Shown: positions 1 to 11,299 of the stretch, in pieces | Layout of the letters: every line of letters starts with the position of its first letter | How positions within the stretch are numbered: position 1 is the first letter of the stretch | Origin: Diploptera punctata | Taxonomy: Eukaryota; Arthropoda; Insecta; Blattodea; Blaberidae | Direction: 5' to 3' | Length of the DNA: 64,000 nucleotides | NCBI GenBank assembly: GCA_030220185.1 | Contig: JASPKZ010004575.1 | Location: 558,001-622,000 of the forward strand | Notes under the pieces: model-generated | Database searches by the model: none | The model's input: only the letters and a program-made list of their open reading frames with translations | What the model was told of the DNA's origin: nothing | Program-made: the position numbers and the translations under genes

Positions 1-1511
1 CGATCCCCGATTTAACATTTCACGTTAGTGGAAAAGTGAAGCACCATAACTACCGAATTTGGGGACTAAGAATCTACTCAGAATCATTGGGTGTGGACGA
101 AATTCATCCAAACTGAATGTTTTCTGCACCATGTCACATCGCAAATTGTATGGCTGTCCGTTTTTTTATGACTAACACAACCAATGGCATACCTTACCTT
201 GACATAGTGAAGCTGTGACTAATGCCACAACTGAATGAGGATTCGGATGATTATCTGTTCCAGCAAGATGGAGCACCGCCGTACTAACACTGTCAGGTCC
301 CCAACTATTGGGGTGCTACCAGGATGTTGGACAGGTTGAACAGTATCTCTTAACAATGTCCTTAAGAAATGGCCTCCGCGATCCCCGATTTAACATTTCA
401 CGTTAGTGGAAAAGTGAAGCACCATAACTACCGAATTTGGGGACCAAGAATCTACGCAGAATCATTGGGTGTGGACGAAATTCATCCAAACTGAATGTTT
501 TCTGCACCATGTCACATCGCAAATTGTATGGCTGTCCGTTTTTTTATGACTAACACAACCAATGGCATACCTTACCTTGACATAGTGAAGCTGTGACTAA
601 TGCCACAACTGAATGAGGATTCGGATGATTATCTGTTCCAGCAAGATGGAGCACCGCCGTACTAACACTGTCAGGTCCCCAACTATTGGGGTGCTACCAG
701 GATGTTGGACAGGTTGAACAGTATCTCTTAACAATGTCCTTAAGAAATGGCCTCCGCGATCCCCGATTTAACATTTCACGTTAGTGGAAAAGTGAAGCAC
801 CATAACTACCGAATTTGTGGACCAAGAATCTACGCAGAATCATTGGGTGTGGACGAAATTCATCCAAACTGAATGTTTTCTGCACCATGTCACATCGCAA
901 ATTGTATGGCTGTCCGTTTTTTTATGACTAACACAACCAATGGCATACCTTACCTTGACATAGTGAAGCTGTGACTAATGCCACAACTGAATGAGGATTC
1001 GGATGATTATCTGTTCCAACAAGATGGAGCACCGCCGTACTAACACTGTCAGGTCCCCAACTATTGGGGTGCTACCAGGATGTTGGACAGGTTGAACAGT
1101 ATCTCTTGACAATGTCCTTAAGAAATGGCCTCCGCGATCCCCGATTTAACATTTCACGTTAGTGGAAAAGTGAAGCACAATAACTACCGAATTTGGGGAC
1201 CAAGAATCTACGCAGAATCATTGAGTGTGGACGAAATTCATCCAAACTGAATGTTTTCTGCACCATGTCACATCGCAAATTGTATGGCTATCCGTTTTTT
1301 ATGATTAACACTACCGATGGCATACCTTACCTTGACACAGTGAAACTGTGACTAATGCCACAACTGAATGAGGATTCGGATGATTATCTGTTCCAGCGAG
1401 ATGGAGCACCGCCTTACTAACACTGTCAGGTTCCCAACTATCGGGTGCTACTTGGACGTTGGACAGGTCGAACACGACTTCTTTGCAATGCCCTTATGAA
1501 ATGATATCCAC
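1..1511 (+). repeat. Tandem array, four 378-bp units of a DDE transposase fragment
   Basis: Unit starts (cgatccccgattt) fall at 1, 379, 757 and 1135, so the period is exactly 378 bp, or 126 codons. One frame reads as a decayed segment of a mariner-related DDE transposase: FHVSGKV, RIYAESLGVDEIHP, then DDYLFQQDGAPPY. The junction falls in the WPPRSPDL motif, so each unit runs from one WPPRSPDL to the next. Stops interrupt every unit. The first three units differ at only a few bases; the fourth is more diverged. The array looks like amplification of an already dead transposase. Confidence 0.85.
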
Positions 1512-1740
1512 GATTATCAGATTTAACCCAATGCGATTTTCTTCTTTGGGGATATATAAAGTCCCTCTACTATCACGCAGGATTGAGAAAGCAGCAGTTA
1601 CAGTCACAACTGACATTATCAGGGTCTGTCAAGAATAGGACTACCGCATTGATGTTAGTCGCATTGCACATCGAGGTACTTCACAAAAAAAATGTCCAGT
1701 GCATCATATGAGCAATCTATCGTCAGCTTAGATATGATAG
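1512..1740 (+). pseudogene. C-terminal remnant of the same DDE transposase
   Basis: After the fourth unit the sequence continues past the WPPRSPDL position into a broken reading (CDFLLWGYI-like, then a basic tail with TALMLVALHIEVLHKK). This matches the usual order of this transposase family downstream of the array junction. Frameshifts are present. Only the last array unit has this continuation, as expected if the tandem copies arose by internal duplication. Confidence 0.5.
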
Positions 1741-1917
1741 TGTTTGCATAATAATATGACTTTCTTTAGAGGTCCGCTGTAATTTTCCGGTTAATACACC
1801 ACAACATACAAGCTACAAAGTGTTTCAATCTCTTCATCCATTAACCTTTAATTTAACAAAACCCATGTTCTCGTACTAACTAAACTAACTTCACTGGCAT
1901 TACTGAACGCGGAGATT

Positions 1918-2075
1918 TATGCCCGCGCGGACATGAGCTCTCTATACATACCTATCCTGAGCTAACATTTTCCAATAGCTCCTTGTATAATTCACCTCCC
2001 TCGTTCTTGGGTTTCCGTCTGGTTTCCCTACAAGAAGTTTCCAAGATTTTCATTAGGAACATGCTCCTATGTTTA
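1918..2075 (-). mobile_element. LINE 3'-end fragment (diverged)
   Basis: Read on the minus strand this is a degenerate version of the LINE tail seen better at 4583-4792 and 9940-10720 (the segment encoding GKPEGKRPVGRP and DRDVWRAYV). It is short, with several indels. Confidence 0.5.
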
Positions 2076-2402
2076 AATCTTAGCCACGGTTTCCCGCCTA
2101 GACATCCGGATGGAGGACTATTTTATCTCCGGAAAATTTTACCCAGTGGAAATAATGCATAGTTACAATATTTTTCTCCCAGTTGTTTAAAGGCGATTTA
2201 ACATCAACTGTCATTTCGTGTATTTTTATTTAATTATTTTTTTTAATTTGTACTATGAAATGATGAACATGATAAAATGGGTCTTAGTAATGAATTACAC
2301 CAAATCAGCATTTGTGTCCATAGCTGATGGAGAAATCTAAGTCTGGTTTCTTATTGTCTTATATTTTGTAATTTCATTATCAAGGCAATAATTTGATAAA
2401 AT

Positions 2403-2404
<2 letters not shown>
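2076..2404. other. No recognisable feature
   Basis: AT-rich sequence without a supportable reading frame or repeat relationship within the window. Confidence 0.5.
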
Positions 2405-2469
<65 letters not shown>

Positions 2470-2475
2470 CATTAT
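2405..2475. repeat. (ATT)n microsatellite
   Basis: Uninterrupted ATT repeats. The Ile- or Asn-rich open frames here are artefacts of the repeat. Confidence 0.95.
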
Positions 2476-2477
2476 TG

Positions 2478-2810
2478 TCCACCGCTGTGTTCTCGAGGTA
2501 GCGTGCTGCCTTGTCACACAGCGGGCCCGGGTTCGATCCCCGGTCGGGACAGTTTTTCTGGGTGAGGTTTTTATCGGGATTTTTCCTCGCCTGTAAGACA
2601 AATGTCAGGAAAACTTTAAGGCCCAAACGGTCCCCGAAATCATATGGCCATCATCATCCTTATCATTATCATCATCATCCTTCACCGGTGTGGAAAGCAA
2701 CGGGATGCTACCACACCTACAATTCCCTAGTAAAGCTGCAAAGCATAGCATGAAAATTCTATGATTGCAGTGAAAGACCTGCCCTCGGGCAGAATTACTA
2801 TAGATGGATG
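2478..2810 (+). mobile_element. tRNA-derived SINE, family A
   Basis: The head carries a pol III A box (ctcgaggtagcgtg) and a B box (gggttcgatccc), followed by a body with cctgtaagacaaatgtcagg and an end motif gggcagaattactat. Related copies in this window lie at 15034, 17911, 40292, 47285 and 48789. The element directly follows an (ATT)n tract. Confidence 0.85.
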
Positions 2811-2811
2811 A

Positions 2812-2887
2812 ACTGTCATTATTATTATTATTTAATATTTTAATAATGCTTATTATTATTATTAATATTATTATTATTATTATTATT
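2812..2887. repeat. ATT-rich simple repeat
   Basis: Imperfect ATT/AAT repeats just after the family A SINE, possibly its simple-repeat tail. Confidence 0.8.
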
Positions 2888-3033
2888 TGTTTATTTATTT
2901 AGCAGTTTCCTGCGCCCAATTACTCTATTGCCATTCTCCTCCACATTACTATCATTCTAATCTCCATAGACTAATCCCTTTTTTTCTTTCACGCTACTCA
3001 AAACACTATCTATCAATCCACGATATTTTTGGC

Positions 3034-3035
<2 letters not shown>

Positions 3036-3095
<60 letters not shown>

Positions 3096-3101
3096 TAATA
3101 C

Positions 3102-3145
<44 letters not shown>
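3036..3145. repeat. (AAT)n microsatellite
   Basis: Long AAT run with single interruptions. Asn-rich and Leu-rich frames across it are artefacts. Confidence 0.95.
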
Positions 3146-3147
<2 letters not shown>

Positions 3148-3149
3148 GC

Positions 3150-3300
3150 TAATAGAAGAAGTGGAAGAGGCGGACCTAGAGAATGTTGAATAGATGGAAT
3201 GAGGAAAAGTATGGAAGCTAGAGATTTGAGAGAAGAAGATGCTTTAGACAGGAACCTCTGGCGACAAATCACTTTGCGGCGAAGGAGAAACACTGTATTG
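3150..3300 (+). mobile_element. LINE ORF2 C-terminal fragment
   Basis: A frame reads GRGGPRECWIDGMRKSMEAR, then DLREEDALDRNLWRQ. This is the basic GRP..W....R.L tail found after the reverse transcriptase in insect non-LTR elements. It is 5' truncated next to the AAT repeat. Confidence 0.6.
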
Positions 3301-4003
3301 TAGAATATTCCTAATAAAAAATAATATAATAGTTATTATTTTTATTATTATTCTGTTGAACAACGTATAGAAATTAGCATAAACAAAAGAAGCCTACCGA
3401 TGAACGCAAATTCGAGGAAACAATTCGTGCCATTGTCCGGAACTAAGATTCCAACGATTATTGGAAATCTCATTACAGTAATTACGTAGCATCCTCGCTA
3501 TTACGTCATCAATACGCAAATTGTGCCACTATAACGAGAGTGTTCTAAAAAACGCAGGACATTTGACATCCATAGTCCAATAAATATACCATTGGTTCCT
3601 GTCAAAAATATCAACATGTTTTTGTTGCATTTAATAATTTTCTAACTTGTCTCCTCTCATTCGGATGTATCAGACAGAGCGACCATAATCCTTCGTATTC
3701 GATAGTGCCTGTGAGTTAGTTATCTTTCAGTAATGGAAACTATACCGTCATTTTCCTTCATTCTAAAATGAATTGCTTCGTGCAGAAAGGGGCTCAGTCC
3801 ATTTTCTCCTTTATGGAATCCAGATTTAGTCTTACCGTCGCGTCGTTCTGCACTCCTACATATGTTTTTTTTAAATAAAAGGATTTTAGTCCGGCTACAC
3901 CGTTATAAGTGGGCCTATGTAATAAATCTATGAATATTATTCAAGGAAAAACATACGTATATGTGTGCAGAACAGACTAACATAAAATCTTCTTCTTCTT
4001 CGG
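3301..4003. other. No recognisable feature
   Basis: No supportable gene. Some AT-rich sequence and short pyrimidine tracts. Confidence 0.4.
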
Positions 4004-4310
4004 CTTTCCCCCGCTTAAAGGTTTGCCGTCTTCAGTTTCCATTTATTTTTGTCATTTAAATCTCCTTCTTCCAGATTCCTATCATCCATTATAGTTCTGA
4101 CATAGATTTTCCATTTCAATCTTGGTCTGCCACGTTTATTTCTTCTAGGGGGTGACCATTGGTATATACATTTTTTTGTCATCTTTAATTTTTCATTATT
4201 TGTACATGGCCATACCATTTAAGAGTTTGATTTTCAATCCTCTTGACAACAGATGTGGTGACATTCATTTCTCTCCAAAGGGATTCATTTCTTATTTTAT
4301 CCTGTCTTTT
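4004..4310 (-). mobile_element. LINE ORF2 C-terminal fragment
   Basis: The minus strand encodes NKRGRPRLKWKIYVRTIMDD, then RNLEEGDLNDKNKWKL, a typical post-RT tail of a non-LTR retrotransposon. Upstream codons (IENQTLKWYGHV) are out of frame, so this is a pseudogene fragment. Confidence 0.7.
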
Positions 4311-4556
4311 TTTTTTTGAAGGCTTCTTCTACGATAATCAAATGCAACTGTTCTAATTTTATTCTTTCGTAATTCCATCACATAATTTTTTCAATTTAGT
4401 TTAAAAAATTGGCTGAGGTGTTTTCTTCATAATGCAATTCAAATACGTTTTTGACTTAGTTTAAATTAGGTCATAAATGCACCAGTATATGGAATCTTTT
4501 AAATTAACCAAAAGTTTTGATCATCTTACTTTGAAATTGTTCAACTTGTTATAGTT
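4311..4556. other. No recognisable feature
   Basis: AT-rich, no gene seen. It ends at a (TATC)n/(ACTT)n tract. Confidence 0.4.
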
Positions 4557-4592
4557 ATATCTATCTATCTATCTTTACTTACTTACTTACAC
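4557..4592. repeat. (TATC)n and (ACTT)n tetranucleotide tract
   Basis: Read on the minus strand, the ACTT run is the (AAGT)n tail that ends this LINE family; compare 9937-9955. Confidence 0.8.
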
Positions 4593-4792
4593 TATCGAAC
4601 CCGTAGGTTCATGGCCGCGCGGACATAAGCTCTCCATACATCCCTATCCTGAGCTAATGCTTTCCAATCATTCCCTGTATAATCTACTTCCCTCAAATCA
4701 TAGTTAATGTTATTCTCCCACCTCATTCTTGGTCTACCAACTGGGCGTTTTTCCTCTGGCTTTCCTACAAGAAGCTTCCATGCAAGCCTATC
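4583..4792 (-). mobile_element. LINE 3' end, same family as 9940-10720
   Basis: The minus strand shows the final ORF2 segment of the family (VGKPEEKRPVGRP region and DRDVWRAYVR-like end), followed by a tetranucleotide tail. Only about 200 bp remain. Confidence 0.75.
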
Positions 4793-4799
4793 TATCTTT

Positions 4800-5207
4800 A
4801 CCTAACTTTAATCTCCCTTCATATGTACTCTTACCGTGCCCTATGCCACCGAGTCTTACAGAACACGACCTATAGGGAGAGTATTTTTAAGTCTGGATCA
4901 CATACAATCTGTTTTGACAATACAAGGGGACGGAGAACCTTCCTGAATGAATGATCAGTTCAATGCCAAGGCCACCCACCGAGACAACACGAACATTTTG
5001 ATTGTTTTCGCAGAGATAATTATTGATGAAGATGTTACGTGTAAGCTATACATAAAAAAGTAGACATTGACGTTTTAGTGTTATACTAAAATTGTTGCAG
5101 AACTCGTTGCGAAACCTGTGTCCTGTATAAAAGTTGGAGTTGGGGTAATTAAGGTATAGAGCTATTTATTTCCACGTATTTCTCAGTTTATTTACGCCGA
5201 CATTCTG
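4800..5207. other. No recognisable feature
   Basis: No coding or repeat assignment can be supported here. Confidence 0.4.
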
Positions 5208-5432
5208 CACAATGTATTTTCAAATTTGGCAATTTATAAAGAAGGAAGCAGTGTTGCATATTTTTAGATACAGATATGTATTTCTGCCATATATCATGTA
5301 CTTCCCTCTTACCGTAAAGGTTCTTGATTTTGTCTTAGTGTTTGGGATAGTAATTTCTATACTGGACGCAATATATTTTACATTATCAACTTTTAATTGA
5401 TGTAATTCATATCTTCGACAAGCACCCATTAT
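5208..5432 (-). pseudogene. Tyrosine-recombinase fragment (mobile-element type)
   Basis: A 69-codon open frame on the minus strand begins MGACRRYELHQLKVDNV and continues ITIPNTKTKSRTFTV, ending FFINCQI. The GACRR.EL..LK..DV block with IP.TKTK is the first catalytic-arginine region of phage-integrase-type recombinases carried by Crypton- or DIRS-like elements in arthropods. The downstream HxxR and Tyr motifs are absent, so it is a fragment. Assignment rests on motif recognition; a host recombinase-derived gene is less likely because the frame is short and isolated. Confidence 0.6.
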
Positions 5433-6845
5433 CTCAAAAACTGTTTCTATCTGTAATAATATTAATCACGTTATCTAATATTTTTTCCCCTCGCCTGTTA
5501 CATTTTTGCTAACATTGTAACAACTACTTAGTAATATGAAAATATACTAACTTTGATCATGAGGTATTTAATAGCAAGTCCTTCATTTATAAATATCTTC
5601 AATTCATCAGGTGGCTCAACTGCACTTCTACTAGCGCTTGATTTTTCAGTTTATATTGTTGTAAACTATAGCTCTTCTTTTGTATTTACTAACATTATTT
5701 AATATTTTAAACTTTTTCAAACGATTTTTATAACATTATTAGAGAATTTTCAAGTATTTATTTAAATATGCAAATCACAATATTATGACTGTTAGACAAT
5801 ATTGTGATGCTAACTGCTATTTTCTCCACAGAGTATATTACTTAGTCTATGATTTTTCTATCGCTGTTTTGGGTTATCGCTGGTTGGATCAGCGTTAGGG
5901 AGTGATAAGTAAGTGTACACTCATTTTTAATAAAGGTTTGGTAATTTTAATATTATTAATATATTTTTAACATAGATTTGGGGGTTTATTGCAAATATGG
6001 TCACTTAAATTTCATAGCGACGGATAGTAATCGAGAATGATAATCGATATGTGGTTCTATTGTGGGTTATCGCTGGCTCTATAAACTCTGGCGCATGCGC
6101 GTTGTTGTTCTATATGACAAAATATTTCACGCTAGTTTAAGTGCAGTTTTTCCCATCAGGTGAATATGTTTTGAATTTCTTCACTTTATATCCCTCTTAT
6201 TTATGTCTTAGTAAACTTTTCAATTTTGAGTACTTAGATAAATCAATTTGGTGGTTAATATTGAGCTTTGATTTCAAAATAGTGAGTCCACAAGATAGAT
6301 GATTTAATACTTAACGATACTTCTTCGGTGTAGGCCTACACTGTACCTCTTCCGAACAAAGTTCCAGTTGTAATGTAAACGAAGCAGATGTAAGACTTTT
6401 TTTTCATTAGTCGAATAACGATTTTACCTTCATGAGTGTAAAAAAATGTAGTTCCATCTCTAACACTAGAAATAGGGAGCAATAAAATAAAAAAAAACAA
6501 AAAAATTACTATCTAGTACATAAGTTATCTAATTTACATAGGAGAATTTTAAAATATATAATTACAATTTTAATAGATTGCAAACTTCTAGATAAGACAA
6601 GAAGTGAAGATATTATAAATGAGCTAAATATCTTTAAACTCTTAGATAGAATAAAAGAATCTAGAAAAAATGGAAAGAACATGTTTTGAAAATTATTTAA
6701 TTAACAATATTATATATTTCTACTAGAAAATATATATTATTGTTGTTTTGTTGTGGAGGTATAATAATGTTCCTATAGTATATGTGTAATTATTATAATA
6801 TTCATAAAGGTTCCGGTTGTCCTTAAATTTCTATAAAAGTTTTAT
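5433..6845. other. AT-rich region without assignable features
   Basis: No gene recognised. The phrase gggttatcgctgg occurs twice (near 5870 and 6064), which hints at an unclassified repeat. Confidence 0.4.
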
Positions 6846-7000
6846 CTCTACATGTTCAAAGAATGGAAGATAATCGCATTCCCAAAATTATATTTAAATA
6901 CAAACCAAAAGGACGCAGGAATGTTGGTAGACCGAAGAAGAGATGGATCCAACTTTTGAATGAGAATCTATGAGACCGGAACAAGCCACATGGGCTTAAT
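6846..7000 (+). mobile_element. LINE ORF2 C-terminal fragment
   Basis: The frame reads VQRMEDNRIPKIIFKYKPKG, then RRNVGRPKKRWI. This is the RM.D.R.PK....W.P.G.R..GRP..RW signature of the non-LTR element C terminus, with a stop soon after. Confidence 0.7.
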
Positions 7001-7032
7001 CCGTGATTATTGATGATGATGATAGATTAAAT

Positions 7033-7335
7033 AAAAAGTAAAGTGATCCCACAACAGACCCGGAGGCCCTTGGGGTAGTAGGAGGTTAGGGCTCCCACTT
7101 TTTCTAGACAATCGGCACTTATGTCAGCCAGGTTGTCAGCCCTGCGTGACGGCCGCCTTTACCCCCAGAACAAGCGTCTGGTACTCATTTACGTTAGAGG
7201 CTGAGTCGACCCCAGGGCCGTAGTGCCGCCAGAGGGTTTGGGTCAGTTTAAAAATCCTGACCCCAACGGGACTTGAACCCTCGACCCTCCGGCTTGTAGC
7301 TCAGTGCCTTAACCACTACGCTACGGCGTGCCCCC
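7033..7335 (-). mobile_element. tRNA-derived SINE, family B, with 12-bp TSD
   Basis: On the minus strand the head gives an A box in cgtagcgtagtggttaaggc and a B box gggttcaagtccc. The body contains ggtactcattt on the plus strand. The flanks gatagattaaat at 7021-7032 and 7336-7347 are identical and form a 12-bp target-site duplication. Related copies: 13566, 25628, 26489, 36424, 40020 and 48226. Confidence 0.9.
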
Positions 7336-7347
7336 GATAGATTAAAT

Positions 7348-7858
7348 GAACAGTGTTATATTTTTACGCATGCTCAATGTAGAGTACGTTGGAATTTCTG
7401 TTGTTTAAAATAGCCGCTTCTGTGTAATAAAACATTGAAAAGTACAAACTTTGAAAAGGCAATTGAAAGAAATTATTTGAATGTTTTCAAATAGTTTAGA
7501 GAAAATATCCTATGTTAGCCATTGAGGATGTGGTGAAAATAACAACAGAGTTTACAGGGGATTTCAGCACGGTACAAAATTCTGCTCGTAATGAAATTGT
7601 AAATAAAGGATATCTATCTACATAATGAAAAAAGCATAAATGTCTGATTAGATAGGCCCATATATATTTTTTGTCATAAATAAATAAGAAATGTAAGTTC
7701 CTAATTATTGGTATAATCTTACCTTGAATTCAGTCTTATTTCCCGTAAAATACGATGTTGTCTAAGAACAATGTTTCTATCGATCACAGTTCCATACAGA
7801 ATTCAGTCACATGGCGGGTAAGAATAGCGCCACGATTCCGCCAATAGACGGTGTCGGC
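7348..7858. other. No recognisable feature
   Basis: AT-rich sequence between a SINE and a PLE; no gene seen. Confidence 0.4.
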
Positions 7859-7870
7859 TAAGTAATACTT

Positions 7871-8228
7871 AGGCTAATATAAAATTATGGAATATTCACA
7901 TCATGTTAAATATTGAAAACACCCTAACAGTAATGCACAGAGAAAATAATTCAGCGAAGATAAACGTACTCGAAGAGATGGAAATCATGAAAGCAGCTCA
8001 CAACGACAGCCTGATAAACGAAAACGAACCCAATACATGCAACCCCCTCTACCAGATCTTCAGTGAAACACCAGTTTTGAATCCTGCCGATGATGGGACA
8101 AGTCCCGAAAGCGCTACAATTAAATGATTAATTAAGTTGAGGAGACGGACCTTTCAGGCGAATATTCCATAATTTTATATTAATTTTGAATAAACCTCAA
8201 CGGAACACATCATGAATCTTATAAAAGT
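7871..8228 (+). mobile_element. Penelope-like element 3' remnant (AGCGCT family), 12-bp TSD
   Basis: Identical flanks taagtaatactt at 7859-7870 and 8229-8240 bound a 358-bp element. It encodes the C-terminal end of the PLE protein (74 codons; MLNIENTLTVMHRENNSAKI, then [16 protein letters not shown], ending [15 protein letters not shown]). The C-terminal codons overlap a hammerhead motif. The outer ends are inverted (aatattccataattttata against ataaaattatggaatatt), so this is a fold-back whose left arm is nearly lost. Two larger relatives lie at 36888-37210 and 49486-50127. Confidence 0.8.
8084..8119 (+). ncRNA. Hammerhead-ribozyme motif (PLE, AGCGCT family)
   Basis: Order seen: stem I strand CTG, core CCGATGA (consensus CUGANGA, U4 changed to C), T, stem II GGGAC-AA-GTCCC, GAAA, palindromic stem III AGCGCT, then A17. 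Predicted cleavage is after 8116. The 3' stem I strand is CAA rather than CAG, so stem I is weakened. Probably impaired. Confidence 0.6.
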
Positions 8229-8240
8229 TAAGTAATACTT

Positions 8241-8797
8241 TACGCAAGTTTGTTTACAGTACAACTTGAACTTAGCTCGAAATTGGTATAGAAATAAATT
8301 TTCTGAAAATTATTTCATGCATTTTGTTTTTCTCCAAATCATTAATTGTGCATATAATTTTAATATAATTTTTGTGGTAATAAAATATTAGTCACATCGA
8401 GTTCTTTTTCCGAAATTTCCAGCAGTGTAAATTTCATTTCATTTCGTTGTCACTTGTCCGCCATTTTTATTTTTTTTCTAAACTAGCGCTAGTCATCTTT
8501 CAATTTCACATACGAGAATAATCTACGTATATTTGCGTTTTCCCATTCTTACATGAGAATCTCCTGATTAGTGGAACACCAGCACTTTAATGAATAAGTG
8601 CATTTTAATGAGGTCCATTAAAGTCCAGCTACCAGACTACAGATGGAATAATTTCTTGTAAACACAATATCAGCATATGGTTGATGTTACAATTATACAT
8701 GACGTCAGAGGGAAGGGGCTTAGAATAATTTTCTTTACCGTCTGGTTATAGCAGCACTACCCAACTATGTTGTTTAGTATCCACTGCAGTAGTTATA
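8241..8797. other. No recognisable feature
   Basis: AT-rich, no gene seen. Confidence 0.4.
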
Positions 8798-9376
8798 CAG
8801 TAAAACTTGCTTAATCCGGAACGTGAATAATGCGGAAAGTAAACACTAAAAAAAACAATCTAATCTTTAACAAATAAATCTTAAATGTGAACAAATTTAT
8901 TGGTTCCGGAGAAATAATAGTAATTTTACGTGTATTTATTTTGCATAAAACAGAATCTGTCCAATGTGGAAACGGAAGGATATTTCTAGACAATCCATGA
9001 AAAAAAATATATAAAGCGAAAAGACAGAGGGAGAAATAAATTGGTTTCCACTTCATTTAATACCCGTTAGGGAAAAAAATGGTTCCTGCCGCCGAACATA
9101 GGAGTATTGGCATAAAATATGCTGTCAAAATTATTTAAAAGGTCTTTTGAAATAAAAACAACAATTTTTAAAATATTGTGGTGTTTAGTAATCAAAAAGT
9201 TCAATAATAGCTCCAAAAACAGTTTTGAGAAAATGACTGTAAGAAAGTTACTAATCTTCATCATCATCATCTTCATTTTCATCGTAAGATGACGAATATA
9301 ACGGAGGCGGTATGATTGCAACTATTAGATTCAGTCATCTTTGGAAAACGCCTTTTCCTTCAACTTCGGCTTAAGT

Positions 9377-9875
9377 CTAATGGAACTTAAATAAGGAGCT
9401 CAACAATAATATGTTCATGATGTCCCTGTTACAATCCTGTCGTGAAAATTTTCTGGAGTAATACTGCCTATATTCTAGAAAATTTGTATTCCGGGCCTCA
9501 GCGGCTTTTTCCGATAATTGGCCAATAGGCAAAATTGCTTGGCTTATTACTTTGGCTCTATGGATCAAAACTTTGTAAACTGTAGGTGAAATAGGATGCC
9601 AACTATACAATTCAACATACAATTTTGCCGTTTCGTGTACATATGTAGCAAATATATCAGCATCTACGTTGTGTCCACTAGAAATAACTTCGAGAATTGC
9701 CCGAAATCGTTTGATTAGGTTGACATTAGCGCCAGTAATTCGGGAAGATGAATCCGGCTCTGAAAAAAAATCTTCGTGATGTGTTACCATCATTGGTGTT
9801 CCCGAATTCTGTACGTTTTAAAATACCATATTTATCCTTAGGACAATGGATACATTCAGCAAGTGTTTTTACTAA
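9377..9875 (-). pseudogene. Uncharacterised transposon-associated protein fragment
   Basis: A 138-codon minus-strand frame includes SSRITGANVNLIKRFRAILE, HETAKLYVELYSWHPISPTV, then LPIGQLSEKAAEARNTNFLE. A second frame just upstream (AECIHCPKDKYGILKRTEFG, then NTNDGNTSRRFF) joins it once a poly-T frameshift near 9765 is allowed. I recognise the FG.TNDGNT..RFF / ITG / LPIGQLSE.A.EARN pattern as a protein widespread in arthropod mobile DNA, but I cannot name its function. It lies inside the Tigger element in opposite orientation to the Tigger HTH. Confidence 0.55.
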
Positions 9876-9939
9876 AAAGTCACTTTTTCATTAGTATTAT
9901 TTCCTTTGCGTTCTCTCATAATATCGGTCAAAGCGCTAC

Positions 9940-10720
9940 TTACTTACTTACTCACTGGCACTATCGAACCCGTAGGTTCATGGCCACGCGGACATAAGCT
10001 CTCCATACATCCCTATCCTGAGTCAATGCTTTCCAATCATTCCCTGTATAATCTACTTCCCTCAAATCATAGTTAATGTTGTTCTCCCACCTCATTCTTG
10101 GTCTACCAACTGGGCGTTTTCCTTCTGGCTTTCCTACAAGAAGTTTCCATGCACGCCTTTCATTCCCCATACGCGCAACATGTCCTGCCCATCGCAGTCT
10201 ATGAGACTTAACTGTTCTTATTATATCTGGCTTCCTATAAAGACCATGTAATTCATTGTTATGTAGTTTTCTCCATTCACCTGTCTGTTCATCTCTCTTT
10301 GGTCCAAAAATGTTCCTAAGAACTTTATTCTCAAATACTCGTAATCTCCTTTCCTCCCTTAAAGTAAGAGTCCATGTTTCGCACCCATATAATATAACTG
10401 GTAGAATAATAGTTTTATATATTTTCAGTTTAACGTTTTTTGAAAGGAGTTGGGACATCAAGAGTCTCTGCAATGCATAATAGCACGCATTTCCAGAATT
10501 GAGCCTATGTTTAATTTCTTTGTGTATCTCATTCCTATTTGTTATTATTGTTCCTAGGTATTTGAATTCAGCCACTTCCTCAAAATTTCCCTCATTTGTC
10601 ATTAGCTGTCCATTTCCATTATATACTGAATTTCTACGTGTGACCATATATTTAGTTTTACTGATATTTACTTCCAGTCCTAATTTCTATAGTGTTGGCC
10701 TTCAGTATCTCCTCGCTATC
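9940..10720 (-). mobile_element. 5'-truncated LINE, ORF2 C-terminal part, 12-bp TSD
   Basis: Flanks gtcaaagcgcta (9928-9939) and gtcaaagcacta (10721-10732) form a target-site duplication with one change. The minus strand holds a 228-codon open frame with EVAEFKYLGTIITNRNEIHK, ILPVILYGCETWTLTLREER, FGPKRDEQTGEWRKLHNNEL and RLRWAGHVARMGNERRAWKL. This is the region downstream of the reverse-transcriptase palm in an insect non-LTR retrotransposon. The RT catalytic motifs are missing. The element ends in a tetranucleotide tail (tacttacttact on the plus strand). It is the best-preserved LINE piece in the window, and it is nested in the Tigger element. Confidence 0.85.
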
Positions 10721-11299
10721 GTCAAAGCACTATTGGTGAAAGTTATTGCTGGTTCTGCAGTATATATAAAAAAGATAAACCCTATTGGCTTCAACGCATC
10801 ACAAATCCGAATGGCGCACGGAGGAGCATAATTGTTTTGTTTTATTTGGTAAAGGTTATCCTTAAGTACAAGCTTGTCAAAAAAGAAATGCTTGACAAGT
10901 AAACAAAAACACGATTGTTTAAACATTTCATACAAATAAATCCCAATTTACAGTTCATATTTATTCATCTAATATATACATTATTTAAACTGCAAATTAA
11001 TAAACAACTAGATTAAAATATTATTCTTACCTTCTACTTCCAGATTCACAATGCTTTTTCTCCACACACCAACACTCGAACACACAATGTCAACTGTAAT
11101 CCAGTAAACTAATACAAGCGCAGAACTCAGACGTGAGGTTTCGACAATGACTGGGTTTCGACTAAACATTGGGGGTGAAGCATGCACGTGGGTGACCTTG
11201 GTGATTACAGATAGATGTATCGATTATTAAGGTTGAAAATTCAGAGGCCCTTGCAGGTTAATAACTAACTTCATGTTTTAGACTTTTGACCGGTTTTTT

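Noticed and set aside
1..1511. CRISPR-like or satellite array
   Set aside because: Units are contiguous 378-bp repeats without spacers and encode transposase remnants.
2351..3293. Several 60-100 codon open frames rich in Asn, Ile or Leu
   Set aside because: They translate (ATT)n/(AAT)n microsatellites and SINE sequence; no codon bias or conserved motif.
9961..10647. 228-codon open frame as a possible host gene
   Set aside because: It is the C-terminal end of a LINE ORF2, bounded by a 12-bp TSD and repeated at 4583, 16200, 17195 and 19264.
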